The notes: generated by a model from the letters alone, not told the origin. Shown: positions 25,041 to 35,332, counted from the first letter of the stretch. The stretch: DNA of 64,000 nucleotides from Roseburia sp. (GCA_023664265.1 JAMPFV010000005.1:1-64000), one strand, 5' to 3'. Program-made: numbers and translations.

Positions 25041-26228
25041 TCACGCAAGCGCCTTTTCATAATCGGACACCATATCCAAGATTCGCTGCGCGTACTCCGG
25101 ATACTTATCCACAATGTCCTTCACCTCGTCCTGCGCCTTCTGCGCAATCTGCGCGTTGTACTCCATCTGCTTCCTGAGCTTCTGGCGGCGGATGATCAGC
25201 CCGTGGCGAATCTCCACCATCTCCTTGTTATCCAGAAGCGCCTGCGCCTGACGCAGCCAGATATTCGGATCCTGAAGCTTGCACCGCCGCAGGAGCTTCA
25301 CAAGCGCCGCCTGATTGAACTCCATATCCTGCTGCATCTGCTGTTCCTGCTCACGGTGCTCCACCTCCTCGACATACTTCCCCCACAGCTTTTTCAACTC
25401 CGCAGAGCTGTTCACGTCATATTTCACATACAGGTACTCCAACAGATTCGTGTTGTTCACATAGCGGATTTTGACCGTATTCTGCAGGAGCACCAGCTTG
25501 TTCATCGCCTTGTCCACCCGTACCAGCTCCCGCTGTGAATCGTGGAACTTGACATACACCAGCGTGAGCGTCGTCGCCGCAATCAGCACGGCAATCACAT
25601 AGCCGAGCTGTACATCCAACTGCCAGGCCGTCCCAATAATTGCGAGCAGGACAATCAGAAACAGCATGGAGCACAGACACATCACGGCGATTCCCCGCAT
25701 ATTGTTCTGAGAGGTCAGCAGCTCGTTCTTTCTGAAAGAATAGGCATGACGCTCCCCCTCCAGCCTTCCGAGATCCTTCTTGACAATCAGATGATAATCC
25801 TCGGCCTCCTTGACCTTGTCATACCCCTCCGGCATGTACTGTTCGATTCGCTCCATCCGCAGATACTCCTCCTCTGTCATAACCCTGCGCTTTTCCCGCA
25901 CCTGCTCCTTGGTACTCTCAATCTCGACAATCTTTTTTGCATATCCCCGTATCTGCTCCTGAAGCTCCTCCGGCAGCGCCTCGATCTCCTCGATATCCGT
26001 CAGATACGCCGTCACAAGGCTGTACTCGCCCCCAAGCGTATCCAGCTCCCTGGAGGCCTCCGCCATCTGCTCCAGACACGCCTTGACATACTGTTCCCGC
26101 TGCCTCGCGTCATGCATGTCCACGTCGTCCCGCCTGATTCCGGTCTCCTCCCAATCGGGAAAATATTCCTCATCGGCTGTATCCGCCTTTCTGCCGAAGG
26201 CATGCCTGATTTTTCCAAACAATCCCAT
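25041..26228 (-). CDS. coiled-coil protein with two central TM helices
   Basis: The 395-residue protein is mostly charged helix and coiled coil. Two adjacent hydrophobic segments stand at about residues 178-197 and 207-227 (IAVMCLCSMLFLIVLLAIIG and YVIAVLIAATTLTLVYV). The flanking halves are Glu/Arg/Gln-rich, so it is an anchored cytosolic coiled coil, with both ends facing inside. No family recognised. It is the last of a four-gene set with the DUF5717, DUF5716 and TPR-like genes, separated by 39 bases from the latter. A role as membrane anchor of that complex is plausible. Confidence 0.75.
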   Translation of the reverse strand: MGLFGKIRHAFGRKADTADEEYFPDWEETGIRRDDVDMHDARQREQYVKACLEQMAEASRELDTLGGEYSLVTAYLTDIEEIEALPEELQEQIRGYAKKIVEIESTKEQVREKRRVMTEEEYLRMERIEQYMPEGYDKVKEAEDYHLIVKKDLGRLEGERHAYSFRKNELLTSQNNMRGIAVMCLCSMLFLIVLLAIIGTAWQLDVQLGYVIAVLIAATTLTLVYVKFHDSQRELVRVDKAMNKLVLLQNTVKIRYVNNTNLLEYLYVKYDVNSSAELKKLWGKYVEEVEHREQEQQMQQDMEFNQAALVKLLRRCKLQDPNIWLRQAQALLDNKEMVEIRHGLIIRRQKLRKQMEYNAQIAQKAQDEVKDIVDKYPEYAQRILDMVSDYEKALA

Positions 26229-26267
26229 TCCGATACCCTTGTTCCTTTCGATTCCACATTCACGCGG

Positions 26268-27101
26268 CTATATCTGCGTCTGCTTCTTATAATCCTTCTT
26301 GAGCTGTCCTATCAGCTCCCCGGCCTTATGATAATACGCCTCCATGGAACCCCTGCGCTTATCGTCAAGCCACTCCGTCAACAGCCTGCGCTCCTTGGAA
26401 AGCTGCCACTTCTCCTCCACCTGCGCGCACAGCTCCTCCACCTGTGCAAACTCTTTCTCCCAATCGGGATTTTCTCTCTTGAAAGCCCCATACGCGTAAT
26501 CCGTCATGTACCGCCGGCAGGACAGAATATAGGCAAGCCGCGTCTTCTTATCCGGATACAGCAGATGGGACTCATAATAGTAATCCGCCGCCTGCGCATA
26601 GGCAAAGTCCATCGCGTATATGGACGCCATATTATAGTACATCAGCGCCCGCCCCGCGTTGTCGCGCTGCGGAATATAGTCCAACAGCTCCGAATAGATG
26701 ACAAACGCCTGTCGGAAGCGCCCCTGTCTGTAAAAATACTCCGCCTGCCGCTTGTACCGCTCAAGCAGGGTAAGGCTTGACTGCTCCTTCAGGATATGCT
26801 CTATCTTCCTGACGGTATTCCCGTCATACATCCCGGTCCGCTCAAGGATTGTGGAGACAAAGGCCGCCGCCGACACCCGCTTGCGGACATAGACCTCCAG
26901 CTCCTCCGCAAGCTCCGGCAGGCCACACTCCGTCCGTATCCAGTTGACAAGCTCCGGTGAAACGATGGAGTCGTCGAGCAGATACACCTTATCCATAAAA
27001 TAATAGCACAGCTCCTCCATCGAATACAGCGAAACATCCAGGAATTTCACATAAAACGGCGTTTCGGCATAATTGCCCACGCACAGGCACACATTGTTCA
27101 T
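26268..27101 (-). CDS. TPR-like helical protein
   Basis: The 277-residue protein is all helical. The middle has tetratricopeptide-like helix pairs (about 125-215), with patterns such as AEYFYRQGRFRQAFVIYSEL and ALMYYNMASIYAMDFAYAQA. The N-terminal third begins with NNVCLCVGNYAETPFY and looks like a separate fold. There is no signal peptide or membrane helix. It lies between the actin-like DUF5716-type protein and the coiled-coil membrane protein in the same order and strand, so it is probably an adaptor. Confidence 0.75.
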   Translation of the reverse strand: MNNVCLCVGNYAETPFYVKFLDVSLYSMEELCYYFMDKVYLLDDSIVSPELVNWIRTECGLPELAEELEVYVRKRVSAAAFVSTILERTGMYDGNTVRKIEHILKEQSSLTLLERYKRQAEYFYRQGRFRQAFVIYSELLDYIPQRDNAGRALMYYNMASIYAMDFAYAQAADYYYESHLLYPDKKTRLAYILSCRRYMTDYAYGAFKRENPDWEKEFAQVEELCAQVEEKWQLSKERRLLTEWLDDKRRGSMEAYYHKAGELIGQLKKDYKKQTQI

Positions 27102-27129
27102 TCAAATACCCCTTTGAAGCTCCGGCACG

Positions 27130-28464
27130 CTAGGAAATCGCCTCCAACGGCAGACATTCCTTCCACATCTTCCCCGTGGAGGGAAAGATTTCCCCAAAGC
27201 CCTTATCCCATATCTCTATATAGACGGCCTCGGGATTTTCCATATAAAACCGAAGCCCTACTCTGTTGGTCTTGTTCCCTCTGACGGGCAGCCCCTCCAG
27301 CGAAATCTGCGCGACGCGCGTTTTACTGCCGTCCACGGGCGTTATCGTAAGCGTGATGACATTGTTGCGCACAAGCATCACGTCAAACTCCTTCTTCGCG
27401 TCATACCAGCTCGTTCCCGCGTTGAGGATCGGCAGATAGACGGCCTCCTGCCCCCTGTCGCATTCCATTCCGATATTTGCACGCAGCTTCTCCGGCGACA
27501 GATAGACATAGGAGGTAGAGAGCGTCGAGGGATACAGCCGCTCCCGCGCGCCATAGCACGCCCCCTTGCTGAACAGGTTGTTTCCCTGAAATACCCGCCG
27601 GCTTTTGCACATATATTTCAGCGATTCCTTACACCACTCTTTGGAAAAGAAATCCCCCAACAGAAAAATGGAGGTCACAACGCGCTCCCCGCACTGTTTC
27701 TGCAGGATTTCAAGAAGCAGAACATCCAGCTTCCGGTAAAAGGCCTCCTTTTCGATTTCCAAGCCGCCGGCGGTGTCCGGAACCCGCATCTGCGGGAATC
27801 GCTCCGTCTCCATAAAGCACGCAACCGGGCTCGTCTTTCTGTTCATCTGTAAAATATGGCTCGTGATGCCGTCCTTTCCATAGTCGTAGAGCAGCACGTC
27901 GTGAATCCACATCTCCGACGGCTGATGGATGATATATTGGAAAAAACAGTCCTCATGGCTGAGGAAATAAACCTCCGTTCCGGCAGCGCACACCCGCCGC
28001 ACAATCGCACGCACCGCATCCATCAGCACCGGCTCCGGCGCCTCCATCGTAAAGGCAATCGCCCCAATCGCGTCCGTCCGCACATACGCGGATAAAATAG
28101 CAAGTGTTTTTCTAATATAGACTTCGAGCAGATACTCCGCCTCAAAGGTCTCCTCCCCAACCTGTACGGAAGCGTTTTCCAAGACCGGCTCCAGCAGATT
28201 TTCGACCGCCACGCCCTGCTTCTCCTCGATGGCTCTGAGCGCGTCCCTTCCGGCAAGCCATGTCGGCGCACCGTTCCCGTCCGCCCTTCTGCACAGAAGC
28301 GTTGGGATGTTGTACTGCTCCTCCCCCATGACCAGACTGAGCGTGTCCGGCATACTCTGATCCGCCCTGCAGTAACTTATCTGTGACCGGGCGGCCCCCA
28401 GATCGAAGCCTATCACGACTTTATTCTTTTTTGTCAGCTCATCCAGCGCTCTCTCTATAAACAT
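27130..28464 (-). CDS. actin/Hsp70-like ATPase (DUF5716-type)
   Basis: This 444-residue protein shows the outline of an actin/Hsp70 ATPase. A phosphate-1-like strand is VVIGFDLGAARSQISY, a second phosphate-like loop is VLLYDYGKDGITSHIL, and an adenosine-type segment is SIFLLGDFFSKEWCKE followed by FSKGACYGARE. The C-terminal 120 residues form a separate beta-rich domain (ITPVDGSKTRVAQISLEG). I recall this family as DUF5716, found mainly in Lachnospiraceae next to DUF5717, with no assigned function. It follows the 1,207-aa protein by 35 bases. Confidence 0.78.
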   Translation of the reverse strand: MFIERALDELTKKNKVVIGFDLGAARSQISYCRADQSMPDTLSLVMGEEQYNIPTLLCRRADGNGAPTWLAGRDALRAIEEKQGVAVENLLEPVLENASVQVGEETFEAEYLLEVYIRKTLAILSAYVRTDAIGAIAFTMEAPEPVLMDAVRAIVRRVCAAGTEVYFLSHEDCFFQYIIHQPSEMWIHDVLLYDYGKDGITSHILQMNRKTSPVACFMETERFPQMRVPDTAGGLEIEKEAFYRKLDVLLLEILQKQCGERVVTSIFLLGDFFSKEWCKESLKYMCKSRRVFQGNNLFSKGACYGARERLYPSTLSTSYVYLSPEKLRANIGMECDRGQEAVYLPILNAGTSWYDAKKEFDVMLVRNNVITLTITPVDGSKTRVAQISLEGLPVRGNKTNRVGLRFYMENPEAVYIEIWDKGFGEIFPSTGKMWKECLPLEAIS

Positions 28465-28499
28465 TGTCTACCCCTATCATCACAAGCCGCCGCATACGT

Positions 28500-31400
28500 C
28501 TATAACACCCGAAACAGCTCTCGCGCGCAAAAGTCCTGATACAGATATTCCTCCGTCATCTGCTCTGCCGTAATCTCATCCTTCATGGCGATGCTCACCA
28601 TAATGTCGTTCAGAATGCCAAACCGCCCCTCATGGGCCGTTGCGCTCTTCTCCCCCTCGCCCTGCGTGTCCCCGAATATCGTGTCGCTCTGCGTAACGCA
28701 CTCCTGCACCATATCATCCTCCGTGGCGCACAGCTCGGTAATGTAATACTGCAGCGCCTCCCCGTGAAACAGGCGGAACACGCTCACATAAATGCCGTCG
28801 TACATTTCCCGCATCTCCTGTACCTCATAACGGGCGGTATCCGAAATCGCCGCGCTCTGCTTCTCCTCCTCCGTCCGCAAGTCAAAGTGCCCGTCCGCAA
28901 AATCGCCGCAGGAAAAATGAATGCGCACCCGGCTCTCCGGCAGTGTCCTGTACTCCACAAAAAAGAGATTTTCAAAGTAGTGCAGCTCCGGCACAACGGC
29001 AGCCAGCTCCGCGAAAAAAGGGAAATACCGGTCCTCTTTCAACAGCTTTTTGACCATTGTATTCAGCGTCTCGGGCGGTATGGTCTCCAAATACTCCGGA
29101 TTCTCGGACGCGAACTTGAGCATCGCAAGCTCGCAGACGCGGTCCCCGAAGCCGTCCAACGCATACTCCTGATACAGCTTGTCAAACACCGCAGGCCAGA
29201 CCACCGCCTCATGCACGAAATATTCATAGGCTACGCTGCGCAGAAGCGTCTGCACAAGCGCCTCGTCATGCCCCTCGCACGCCGCGTAATCAAGCAAGAT
29301 TTCATCCTTCTCCTGCACCACCGCGCCGGTGTAGCTGATCTGCTGCAAAATCTTATGCATGATGCTGCGCGTATCCAAGTCCAGCTCAACGGCGGATTTC
29401 CAGAGGTTCCTGAGCGCGCTCGTCTTTCCCTGATAATACAGCATTAAATAACGCAGGATATTTTCATCATACTTCATGTTGCTGTAAATATAGTAGGCCA
29501 CATCCACGAGAAATTCCTCGTATTCGTACTCCTTGGTGATAATGCGTTTACTCACAAGCCGCGCCAGCGACTTCGGGTCCACGCCGTACAGACCGAAGCG
29601 CCGCAGCCAGCCATACGCCTTCTCAAACATCCCGCGCGATATCATATAGCGGATAAACTCGGCCCGCTCCTGCGACTCCATCTCGTCCGCCTCGACGTCC
29701 TCCAGAAAGGTGTCCAGCTCCCCGATCATATCGTTATCATAATAAAACCGCAGCAGCTTGGTCCGGATTTCCTTCTTAAAGCTCTCAATCACCTGCGGCG
29801 ACTCCGCAAGGTTCTTGAACCGCCGTACATTCTCCGGCGTAATCGTGATGTAGTTCTTGTCCAACTCACAGAGATAGATGTCAAAGCTCAGCCGCCCCTG
29901 CATACAGCCGCTGATGTACGGCAGCATACCGTCCGGCCGCATCAGCTGCTTATTCTCATAAGCAATGCTTTTGGTAAAGCGGTTCCCCTGCTCGTCCTGC
30001 AAAAAGAGCTTGTACTCACTCCCGTAAATGGAGAGCATACAGAGGTTATCCGTCACCGGATAGGAGCTCTCCCCGTTCACCTTCTCGTGAACCACCACCA
30101 CATTCTTTATCCGCGGGTTGTCCACACAGATGCGGTGCATAAAGAGCAACGGCGCAAACGCATAGGCCATATCGTCCGCCACCATCCGCGGCGTCAGTAT
30201 CCGCTGATACAGATATGCCAGATTTTCGTTAATTTGCCCTGCCTTGATCCTATCGATGACAAACCGCTCCATCGCAACCCGATAGCTCTGCTCCAAATCA
30301 GGATACCTGTCCGCATTTCGGAGCACATACGCGTACAGGAACGCCGTCAGCTCATCGTCAAGCGCGCTCTGGTACGCAAAATACATCAGCACCATGCGCG
30401 GAATCTCCAACGCCGTATCCCTGACATTGCCGTATCTGTCAAGCTCCAGCGACATCATGTAATACTCATAGAGCTTTGTCACGCGAACCGAATGCTCCAC
30501 GCCAAGCGCATACCATTCAAAATACTCCGCCCCTTTCTTGTCGCCGCTGATCAGCTGCGCGCATATCGCGGCTATCGTCTGCGGCGCCTTGTAGGTCCGA
30601 TAGATCTCGCACAGAGTGCGGTAAAGCAGCGGAGAATACTCCTTCTTGCGCGCCGCGAGATACTGCAGCTGCTCTGTCAGCTCAGGCTTGAGCATATGGT
30701 GGCGCGCGCCGTTCCATAAGACATTCTCCTCAAACGCATCCAGCTTCAAAAGATACGTCGGCACCTCCCGCAGCAGGAGCACCGCGTCGCAGAGGATTAC
30801 CGGGCTTGAGCAGCCGCCCTTGAAAAGCTCCTCAAGGAACCGCCACCGCGCCTCGTTATTTCGGTTATAATTCTCATTCAACTGCAATGAAAACCATGCA
30901 ATCCACCAATCCGAGGGATGATTCGCATACAGGGTCTCTATCTCGTCCGTCACGGCCTGAATGTGATCCTCGTCGCGGTTGAAGAGCGTCGTCAGATACA
31001 GATAATAGCTCCGCAGCACCGGAGATACGCCCGAGGCCGACATCTGCGGCTCCAGATTGTCCAGATACCATTTCGCCTCGTTAAAGCGCTCCTTCAGAAT
31101 CAGAAGCTGTGTCTGATGAAGACGCACCGTCACGCTGTCCTCGTCAATCTCCCGGAGCGCCTCCAGCTCCTGCTCCATCCGCTCTACCCGCTGCTCCTTG
31201 GTTATCTTCGCGTATTTCATCTCCACATACAGCCTGACGATAGTCAATAACGCCTGCTGTTGTCTTCGGTCCTTATGGCGCTTCTCCGGTTCCTCCTCCA
31301 TCAGGATGTCCACCGGCACGCGGTATTCGCTGCGCACATCATAAAAGACGAGACTGCCGGCGTTCACCCCCTTGTGCAGCAGGGAAGCGTCGATGTCAAA

Positions 31401-32123
31401 CGTAAAATCACATACGTTATCTTCAAAATCCTGCTCCGCGAGCAGCTCTGACGGAATATGTACAAAGTCCCCCTCGGCTCTTACATTCAGCCGCGTGTAT
31501 CCCCATCCGCTTCTCGTAATCCGAATGGTGCGGCTGATGCTGTCCTGCACATCCTCGAGCAGAAAACCCTCAATGTCAAATTCGTAAATAATGGGTGTTT
31601 TTTTATTGACCTCTATCAGAAACTCCTCTATGTTCTGCCGGTTCCCGCTGTAGCGCGACAGCCCCGCGTACGACATGTAGGCATTCCTGTCATTCTTATG
31701 GATAATGGTGGGGAAATCAGGCGAATAGAACAGCTCCACCGCCTCCTCCGGATCCGCCTGCGCAAGGTTGGTGAAGTGGAACAGATTTTTGAGCGTTCCG
31801 AGCGAGCACTCCAGCCTGGGCCTCTGCACGTTGATCCGAAAAGGGATGGCGTACTCCCCATAGTTGCTGATAATGTCAAACTCTCCCTTAATAAAGTTCC
31901 CGGCCTCAGCCGCCGCGCCCTCGAAATAATACTGCACGACGAACTCCTGCCCGCTGAACTCCGAAACGATTAACCGGACTCTGGTATCGGAGGAGTATAT
32001 GCTTCCCTCCGCATACCTGTCCGGCGCATGAATAACAAAGCTGCCCTCGACGCGCTCTCCCGGCGTCGTCTCTATTTCGATGCTTCGACAGGAAAATTCC
32101 AGATAATGCATCGTATCCCCCAT
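28500..32123 (-). CDS. giant 1,207-aa DUF5717-type protein
   Basis: This 1,207-residue protein has an N-terminal beta-sandwich region (about 1-250), with segments such as YLEFSCRSIEIETTPGER and IEGFLLEDVQDSISRTIRIT. A long helical body follows, with TPR-like helix pairs and charged linkers. It lacks a signal peptide and membrane helices. I recall the family as DUF5717, known mainly from Lachnospiraceae. It is the first gene of the four-gene set, starting 12 bases after ilvE. Its size and repetitive helical body suggest a scaffold for the actin-like protein. AAGGAAG lies 7 bases before ATG 32123; a second ATG four codons on is possible. Confidence 0.78.
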   Translation of the reverse strand: MGDTMHYLEFSCRSIEIETTPGERVEGSFVIHAPDRYAEGSIYSSDTRVRLIVSEFSGQEFVVQYYFEGAAAEAGNFIKGEFDIISNYGEYAIPFRINVQRPRLECSLGTLKNLFHFTNLAQADPEEAVELFYSPDFPTIIHKNDRNAYMSYAGLSRYSGNRQNIEEFLIEVNKKTPIIYEFDIEGFLLEDVQDSISRTIRITRSGWGYTRLNVRAEGDFVHIPSELLAEQDFEDNVCDFTFDIDASLLHKGVNAGSLVFYDVRSEYRVPVDILMEEEPEKRHKDRRQQQALLTIVRLYVEMKYAKITKEQRVERMEQELEALREIDEDSVTVRLHQTQLLILKERFNEAKWYLDNLEPQMSASGVSPVLRSYYLYLTTLFNRDEDHIQAVTDEIETLYANHPSDWWIAWFSLQLNENYNRNNEARWRFLEELFKGGCSSPVILCDAVLLLREVPTYLLKLDAFEENVLWNGARHHMLKPELTEQLQYLAARKKEYSPLLYRTLCEIYRTYKAPQTIAAICAQLISGDKKGAEYFEWYALGVEHSVRVTKLYEYYMMSLELDRYGNVRDTALEIPRMVLMYFAYQSALDDELTAFLYAYVLRNADRYPDLEQSYRVAMERFVIDRIKAGQINENLAYLYQRILTPRMVADDMAYAFAPLLFMHRICVDNPRIKNVVVVHEKVNGESSYPVTDNLCMLSIYGSEYKLFLQDEQGNRFTKSIAYENKQLMRPDGMLPYISGCMQGRLSFDIYLCELDKNYITITPENVRRFKNLAESPQVIESFKKEIRTKLLRFYYDNDMIGELDTFLEDVEADEMESQERAEFIRYMISRGMFEKAYGWLRRFGLYGVDPKSLARLVSKRIITKEYEYEEFLVDVAYYIYSNMKYDENILRYLMLYYQGKTSALRNLWKSAVELDLDTRSIMHKILQQISYTGAVVQEKDEILLDYAACEGHDEALVQTLLRSVAYEYFVHEAVVWPAVFDKLYQEYALDGFGDRVCELAMLKFASENPEYLETIPPETLNTMVKKLLKEDRYFPFFAELAAVVPELHYFENLFFVEYRTLPESRVRIHFSCGDFADGHFDLRTEEEKQSAAISDTARYEVQEMREMYDGIYVSVFRLFHGEALQYYITELCATEDDMVQECVTQSDTIFGDTQGEGEKSATAHEGRFGILNDIMVSIAMKDEITAEQMTEEYLYQDFCARELFRVL

Positions 32124-32135
32124 TGTTTCACTTCC

Positions 32136-33158
32136 TTAAATCTCTACAATCCATCCCTCAGGCGCCTCAAGCTGCCCCATCTGGATTCCCGTGAGCGTAT
32201 CATAGAGCTTCTTGGTAATCGGCCCCATCTGCGCCATTCCGGAGGGCAGACAGATTTCCTCACCCTTGTTCACAATCTTTCCGACCGGCGAGATAACCGC
32301 CGCCGTGCCGCAGAGGCCGCACTCCGCAAAATCCTTCACCTCGTCGAACAGAACCTCGCGCTCCTCGACCTCCAGGCCGAGATATTCCTTCGCCACAATC
32401 ATCAGCGAGCGCCGCGTAATCGACGGCAGAATGCTGCCGGACTTGGGCGTCACCACCTTATTATCCTTCGTGACAAAAAGGAAGTTGGCCCCGCCGGTCT
32501 CCTCAACCCTGGTGCGTGTCGCGGGGTCAAGGTACATATTCTCGTCAAAGCCCTCCTCATGCGCGGCCACGATTGCATGAAGGCTCATCGCATAGTTCAG
32601 TCCCGCCTTGATATGGCCCGTCCCGTGGGGCGCTGCGCGGTCAAATTCGCTCACCTTAATCGTAAGCGGCTTCGCGCCTCCCTTGAAGTACGGCCCTACG
32701 GGCGTACAGAAAATCCGGAATTGATATTCGTCCGCGGGCTTCACGCCGATAACGGGATTGCTGCCGAACATGTACGGCCTGATATACAGCGTCGCGCCGG
32801 AGCCAAACGGGGGCACATACGCCTCGTTCGCCTTGACAACCTGCCTGACCGCCTCGACAAAACGCCCCGCCGGAAGCGTCGGCATCTCCAAACGCTCACA
32901 GCTGTCATGCATACGCTGTTCATTCAAATCAGGACGGAAAACCACCGTCCGCCCATCCTGCGTGGTGTAGGCCTTCAGCCCCTCAAAGCAGGTCTGCGCA
33001 TACTGCAGAACACCGGCGCACTCGCTCAGCACAATGTTCGCGTCCTCCGTGAGGCCGCCCTCATCCCAAGCGCCATCCTTGAAATTCGTGACATAACGCT
33101 TGTCCGTCTGCCTGTAGCCAAACCCAAGACTTGACCAATCCAGATTTTTCTTTTCCAT
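32136..33158 (-). CDS. ilvE: branched-chain amino acid aminotransferase
   Basis: The 340-residue enzyme is a class IV PLP-dependent branched-chain aminotransferase of the longer (type II) group, which makes or breaks down leucine, isoleucine and valine. Recognisable segments are GTGHIKAGLNYAMSL, EETGGANFLFVTKDN and the C-terminal EVKDFAECGLCGTAAVISP. I start at ATG 33158, which follows GGGAG; a longer frame upstream has no family match. It sits between the membrane protein genes upstream and DUF5717 downstream (12 bases), an unusual setting for an amino acid gene. Confidence 0.94.
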   Translation of the reverse strand: MEKKNLDWSSLGFGYRQTDKRYVTNFKDGAWDEGGLTEDANIVLSECAGVLQYAQTCFEGLKAYTTQDGRTVVFRPDLNEQRMHDSCERLEMPTLPAGRFVEAVRQVVKANEAYVPPFGSGATLYIRPYMFGSNPVIGVKPADEYQFRIFCTPVGPYFKGGAKPLTIKVSEFDRAAPHGTGHIKAGLNYAMSLHAIVAAHEEGFDENMYLDPATRTRVEETGGANFLFVTKDNKVVTPKSGSILPSITRRSLMIVAKEYLGLEVEEREVLFDEVKDFAECGLCGTAAVISPVGKIVNKGEEICLPSGMAQMGPITKKLYDTLTGIQMGQLEAPEGWIVEI

Positions 33159-33236
33159 ACTTATGACTCCCTTCCGTTTTCTTCCTTTATTCGATACCAT
33201 TATCATCCCAAAGCGCGTAAAAGTCAATACTGTGTC

Positions 33237-34544
33237 TCACCAATATGCCGCAAGAATGACTTCCACGCTGCTGTACAACGCGCAATATTCAAACGTAATC
33301 AGAAGCGCTGCCATCGCCAACGACTGCAGGGGCCTCGGGAAACGGCTCGAGAGCTTCTGCCAGCCTCCCACCACCAGTATTCCCAACGGGATACACATAG
33401 GCAGACAGTACCTCCCCTGCGCCTGCATGTCAACAAAAAACGAATAGTACATACTCAGCCCGATTGTAATCAGGCACATCAGAACCATGCAGAGATAAAA
33501 ACATCTCTTCCCGCCGCCCTTGAATATATCCTGCTTCGCCTTAACAAAATTGCCGGCCAGTCCGATACCGCAGAGGCCCCCCATCCACGCATACATACCG
33601 TCCGGCAGCCACAGCGTCTGATAGCCAAAGCCCGCAATATAACTGCGGAAGCTGTAATACAGCCACTGACGGTCAACAAGCATCTGTTTGAGCGATTGTC
33701 CCATATTATGGGGCGTATCCCTCTGGGAGGGCTTATAGCCGTCCTGCGCATATTGCTCCCCACAGGCCTGACTGGCGCGCAAGCCCGAAAAATCGCCATC
33801 GTAGAGGATTGCATTGCGAATAAACCACCAGCCTGCTACGACAAACGCCGCCGCTGCCACCCACACGACGCGAATCAGGATAAACCGCCCTTTATTGTCG
33901 ATTGTACAATCCTGAAAAACCATCACGACGGAGTACAACAGCGCAATCAAAATGACGCCATAACAATTATAATAGGATAACAGGCAGACGCCGATTGAGA
34001 CTCCGAGCACGCAGCAGCTCTTACAGCTCCACTTTTTATCCCTCGCATCCAGCATGTTAAAAATTGTCCATGCCACGGTAAAAATTCCCATGGCATCATT
34101 ATTTACATAAGAGGAGATAAATATAAACTGCGGCAGGAATATGACAATAACGGTTAAAATCTTTGCGTACGGCTCCGGCCAGATGCGCCGCGCGATTCTC
34201 ATCGTATAATACGCCGTCCCGACCGAAAATAACACGCTGACCAGTCTGGCCGCAATGGCAAGACCGGCTTCCCCGGCAATCAGATTGCCGGCCTTCATAA
34301 AGACAGCACCGACCATATAGCTCAAAATCGGCGTAAATCCATAAGAAAGTCCCCAGATGGAATTGCGGATTTCCGCAGCGTCCCCCCGCGGCAGGGTACC
34401 ATGCCGGTAAATATACTGACAGATCGTATACCGCATCCCCTCATCCGGCGCATCGTTAAAGGGAATCATATACGCCCAGAGCAACGCCGACAGAAAGAAC
34501 CCTCCAAGCAAAGCGGTGTAGACGATTCGATCATTCCTTTGCAT
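33237..34544 (-). CDS. polytopic membrane protein, DUF2142/GT39-like
   Basis: The 435-residue protein has about ten to twelve hydrophobic helices. Near its N-terminus is MIPFNDAPDEGMRY, which matches the acidic DAPDE motif of DUF2142/GT-C-like proteins at the first external loop. Such proteins use polyprenyl-linked sugars to glycosylate surface polymers. The activity here is inferred only from the motif and topology. It starts at ATG 34544 with GGAGG upstream and overlaps the preceding gene by 14 bases, so the two are coupled. Confidence 0.8.
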   Translation of the reverse strand: MQRNDRIVYTALLGGFFLSALLWAYMIPFNDAPDEGMRYTICQYIYRHGTLPRGDAAEIRNSIWGLSYGFTPILSYMVGAVFMKAGNLIAGEAGLAIAARLVSVLFSVGTAYYTMRIARRIWPEPYAKILTVIVIFLPQFIFISSYVNNDAMGIFTVAWTIFNMLDARDKKWSCKSCCVLGVSIGVCLLSYYNCYGVILIALLYSVVMVFQDCTIDNKGRFILIRVVWVAAAAFVVAGWWFIRNAILYDGDFSGLRASQACGEQYAQDGYKPSQRDTPHNMGQSLKQMLVDRQWLYYSFRSYIAGFGYQTLWLPDGMYAWMGGLCGIGLAGNFVKAKQDIFKGGGKRCFYLCMVLMCLITIGLSMYYSFFVDMQAQGRYCLPMCIPLGILVVGGWQKLSSRFPRPLQSLAMAALLITFEYCALYSSVEVILAAYW

Positions 34545-35274
34545 AGCCGTTTCCTCCAAGATTGATGAAAATAATGCCGACCGTAAGGAACAGCTCAAGC
34601 ATAAAAACCATCACGGCAATCCCCCCGGATGCGATTATGTATGCCTTGAAAGCCCAATACTGCAGAATTGCAAAGGCGACAGCCTTCGCGACGCTCCCCG
34701 GCCACGAGCAGTTCCGTTTCGACAAGGCTCCGGCCAACAGCAGATCAAACAACAGCATCAGGGCGGCGTGAGGGACAAGAAAGCCTCCGGCGCCCTTGTC
34801 CGCATAGTTTATCAAAACCGCCTCCGGCCACACTGCCGCCCCCTCATCCAAATCCTCAAAATCCAGACGAACCGTCCGCACAAGCCGCCGGACATTCAGC
34901 GTAATCCCGCCTGTATCCGTAACAGCCGCCGCCGTTTTATGGTTCTCCGTATACCCGCTGCCCGTGTCATAATAGCAGACGACCCGGCCGATGCCCTCCA
35001 CCGCCCGCCATTGTACCGTTATATCCTCTATAATCCCTCGCGGACAGTCCAACACCAGATAAGGATCCCTTCCCGTTACGACAAGCGCCTGATCCTGCCA
35101 CGTCAGGTCGTGACCGGTTCCCTCTTTCATATGTTCCGCTGAAACGATACAGAGTTTCTCCGAGGGCTCTGTCAATGTCGTGTACATCACGAAAATCCAT
35201 AAGCCCTCCAATAGGCATACCAATAGGCATAACAAAACAAAGGCAGCGGAATATCGTTTGTTTTTCCGGTTCAT
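34531..35274 (-). CDS. membrane protein with external beta domain, unknown
   Basis: The 247-residue protein has an N-terminal hydrophobic segment (AAFVLLCLLVCLLEGLWIFV), an extracellular beta-rich domain (about 45-160) and three C-terminal helices (about 165-240). No family recognised. It overlaps the polytopic DUF2142/GT39-like gene by 14 bases. Inference: it is an accessory to that enzyme, with the external domain binding the acceptor. No obvious catalytic motif is present. Confidence 0.7.
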   Translation of the reverse strand: MNRKNKRYSAAFVLLCLLVCLLEGLWIFVMYTTLTEPSEKLCIVSAEHMKEGTGHDLTWQDQALVVTGRDPYLVLDCPRGIIEDITVQWRAVEGIGRVVCYYDTGSGYTENHKTAAAVTDTGGITLNVRRLVRTVRLDFEDLDEGAAVWPEAVLINYADKGAGGFLVPHAALMLLFDLLLAGALSKRNCSWPGSVAKAVAFAILQYWAFKAYIIASGGIAVMVFMLELFLTVGIIFINLGGNGYAKE

Positions 35275-35332
35275 TTTTTCCCTTCCATTCCATTCCTCTT
35301 AACTTCCATAAAATTCCGCCAACGCGGAAGCG

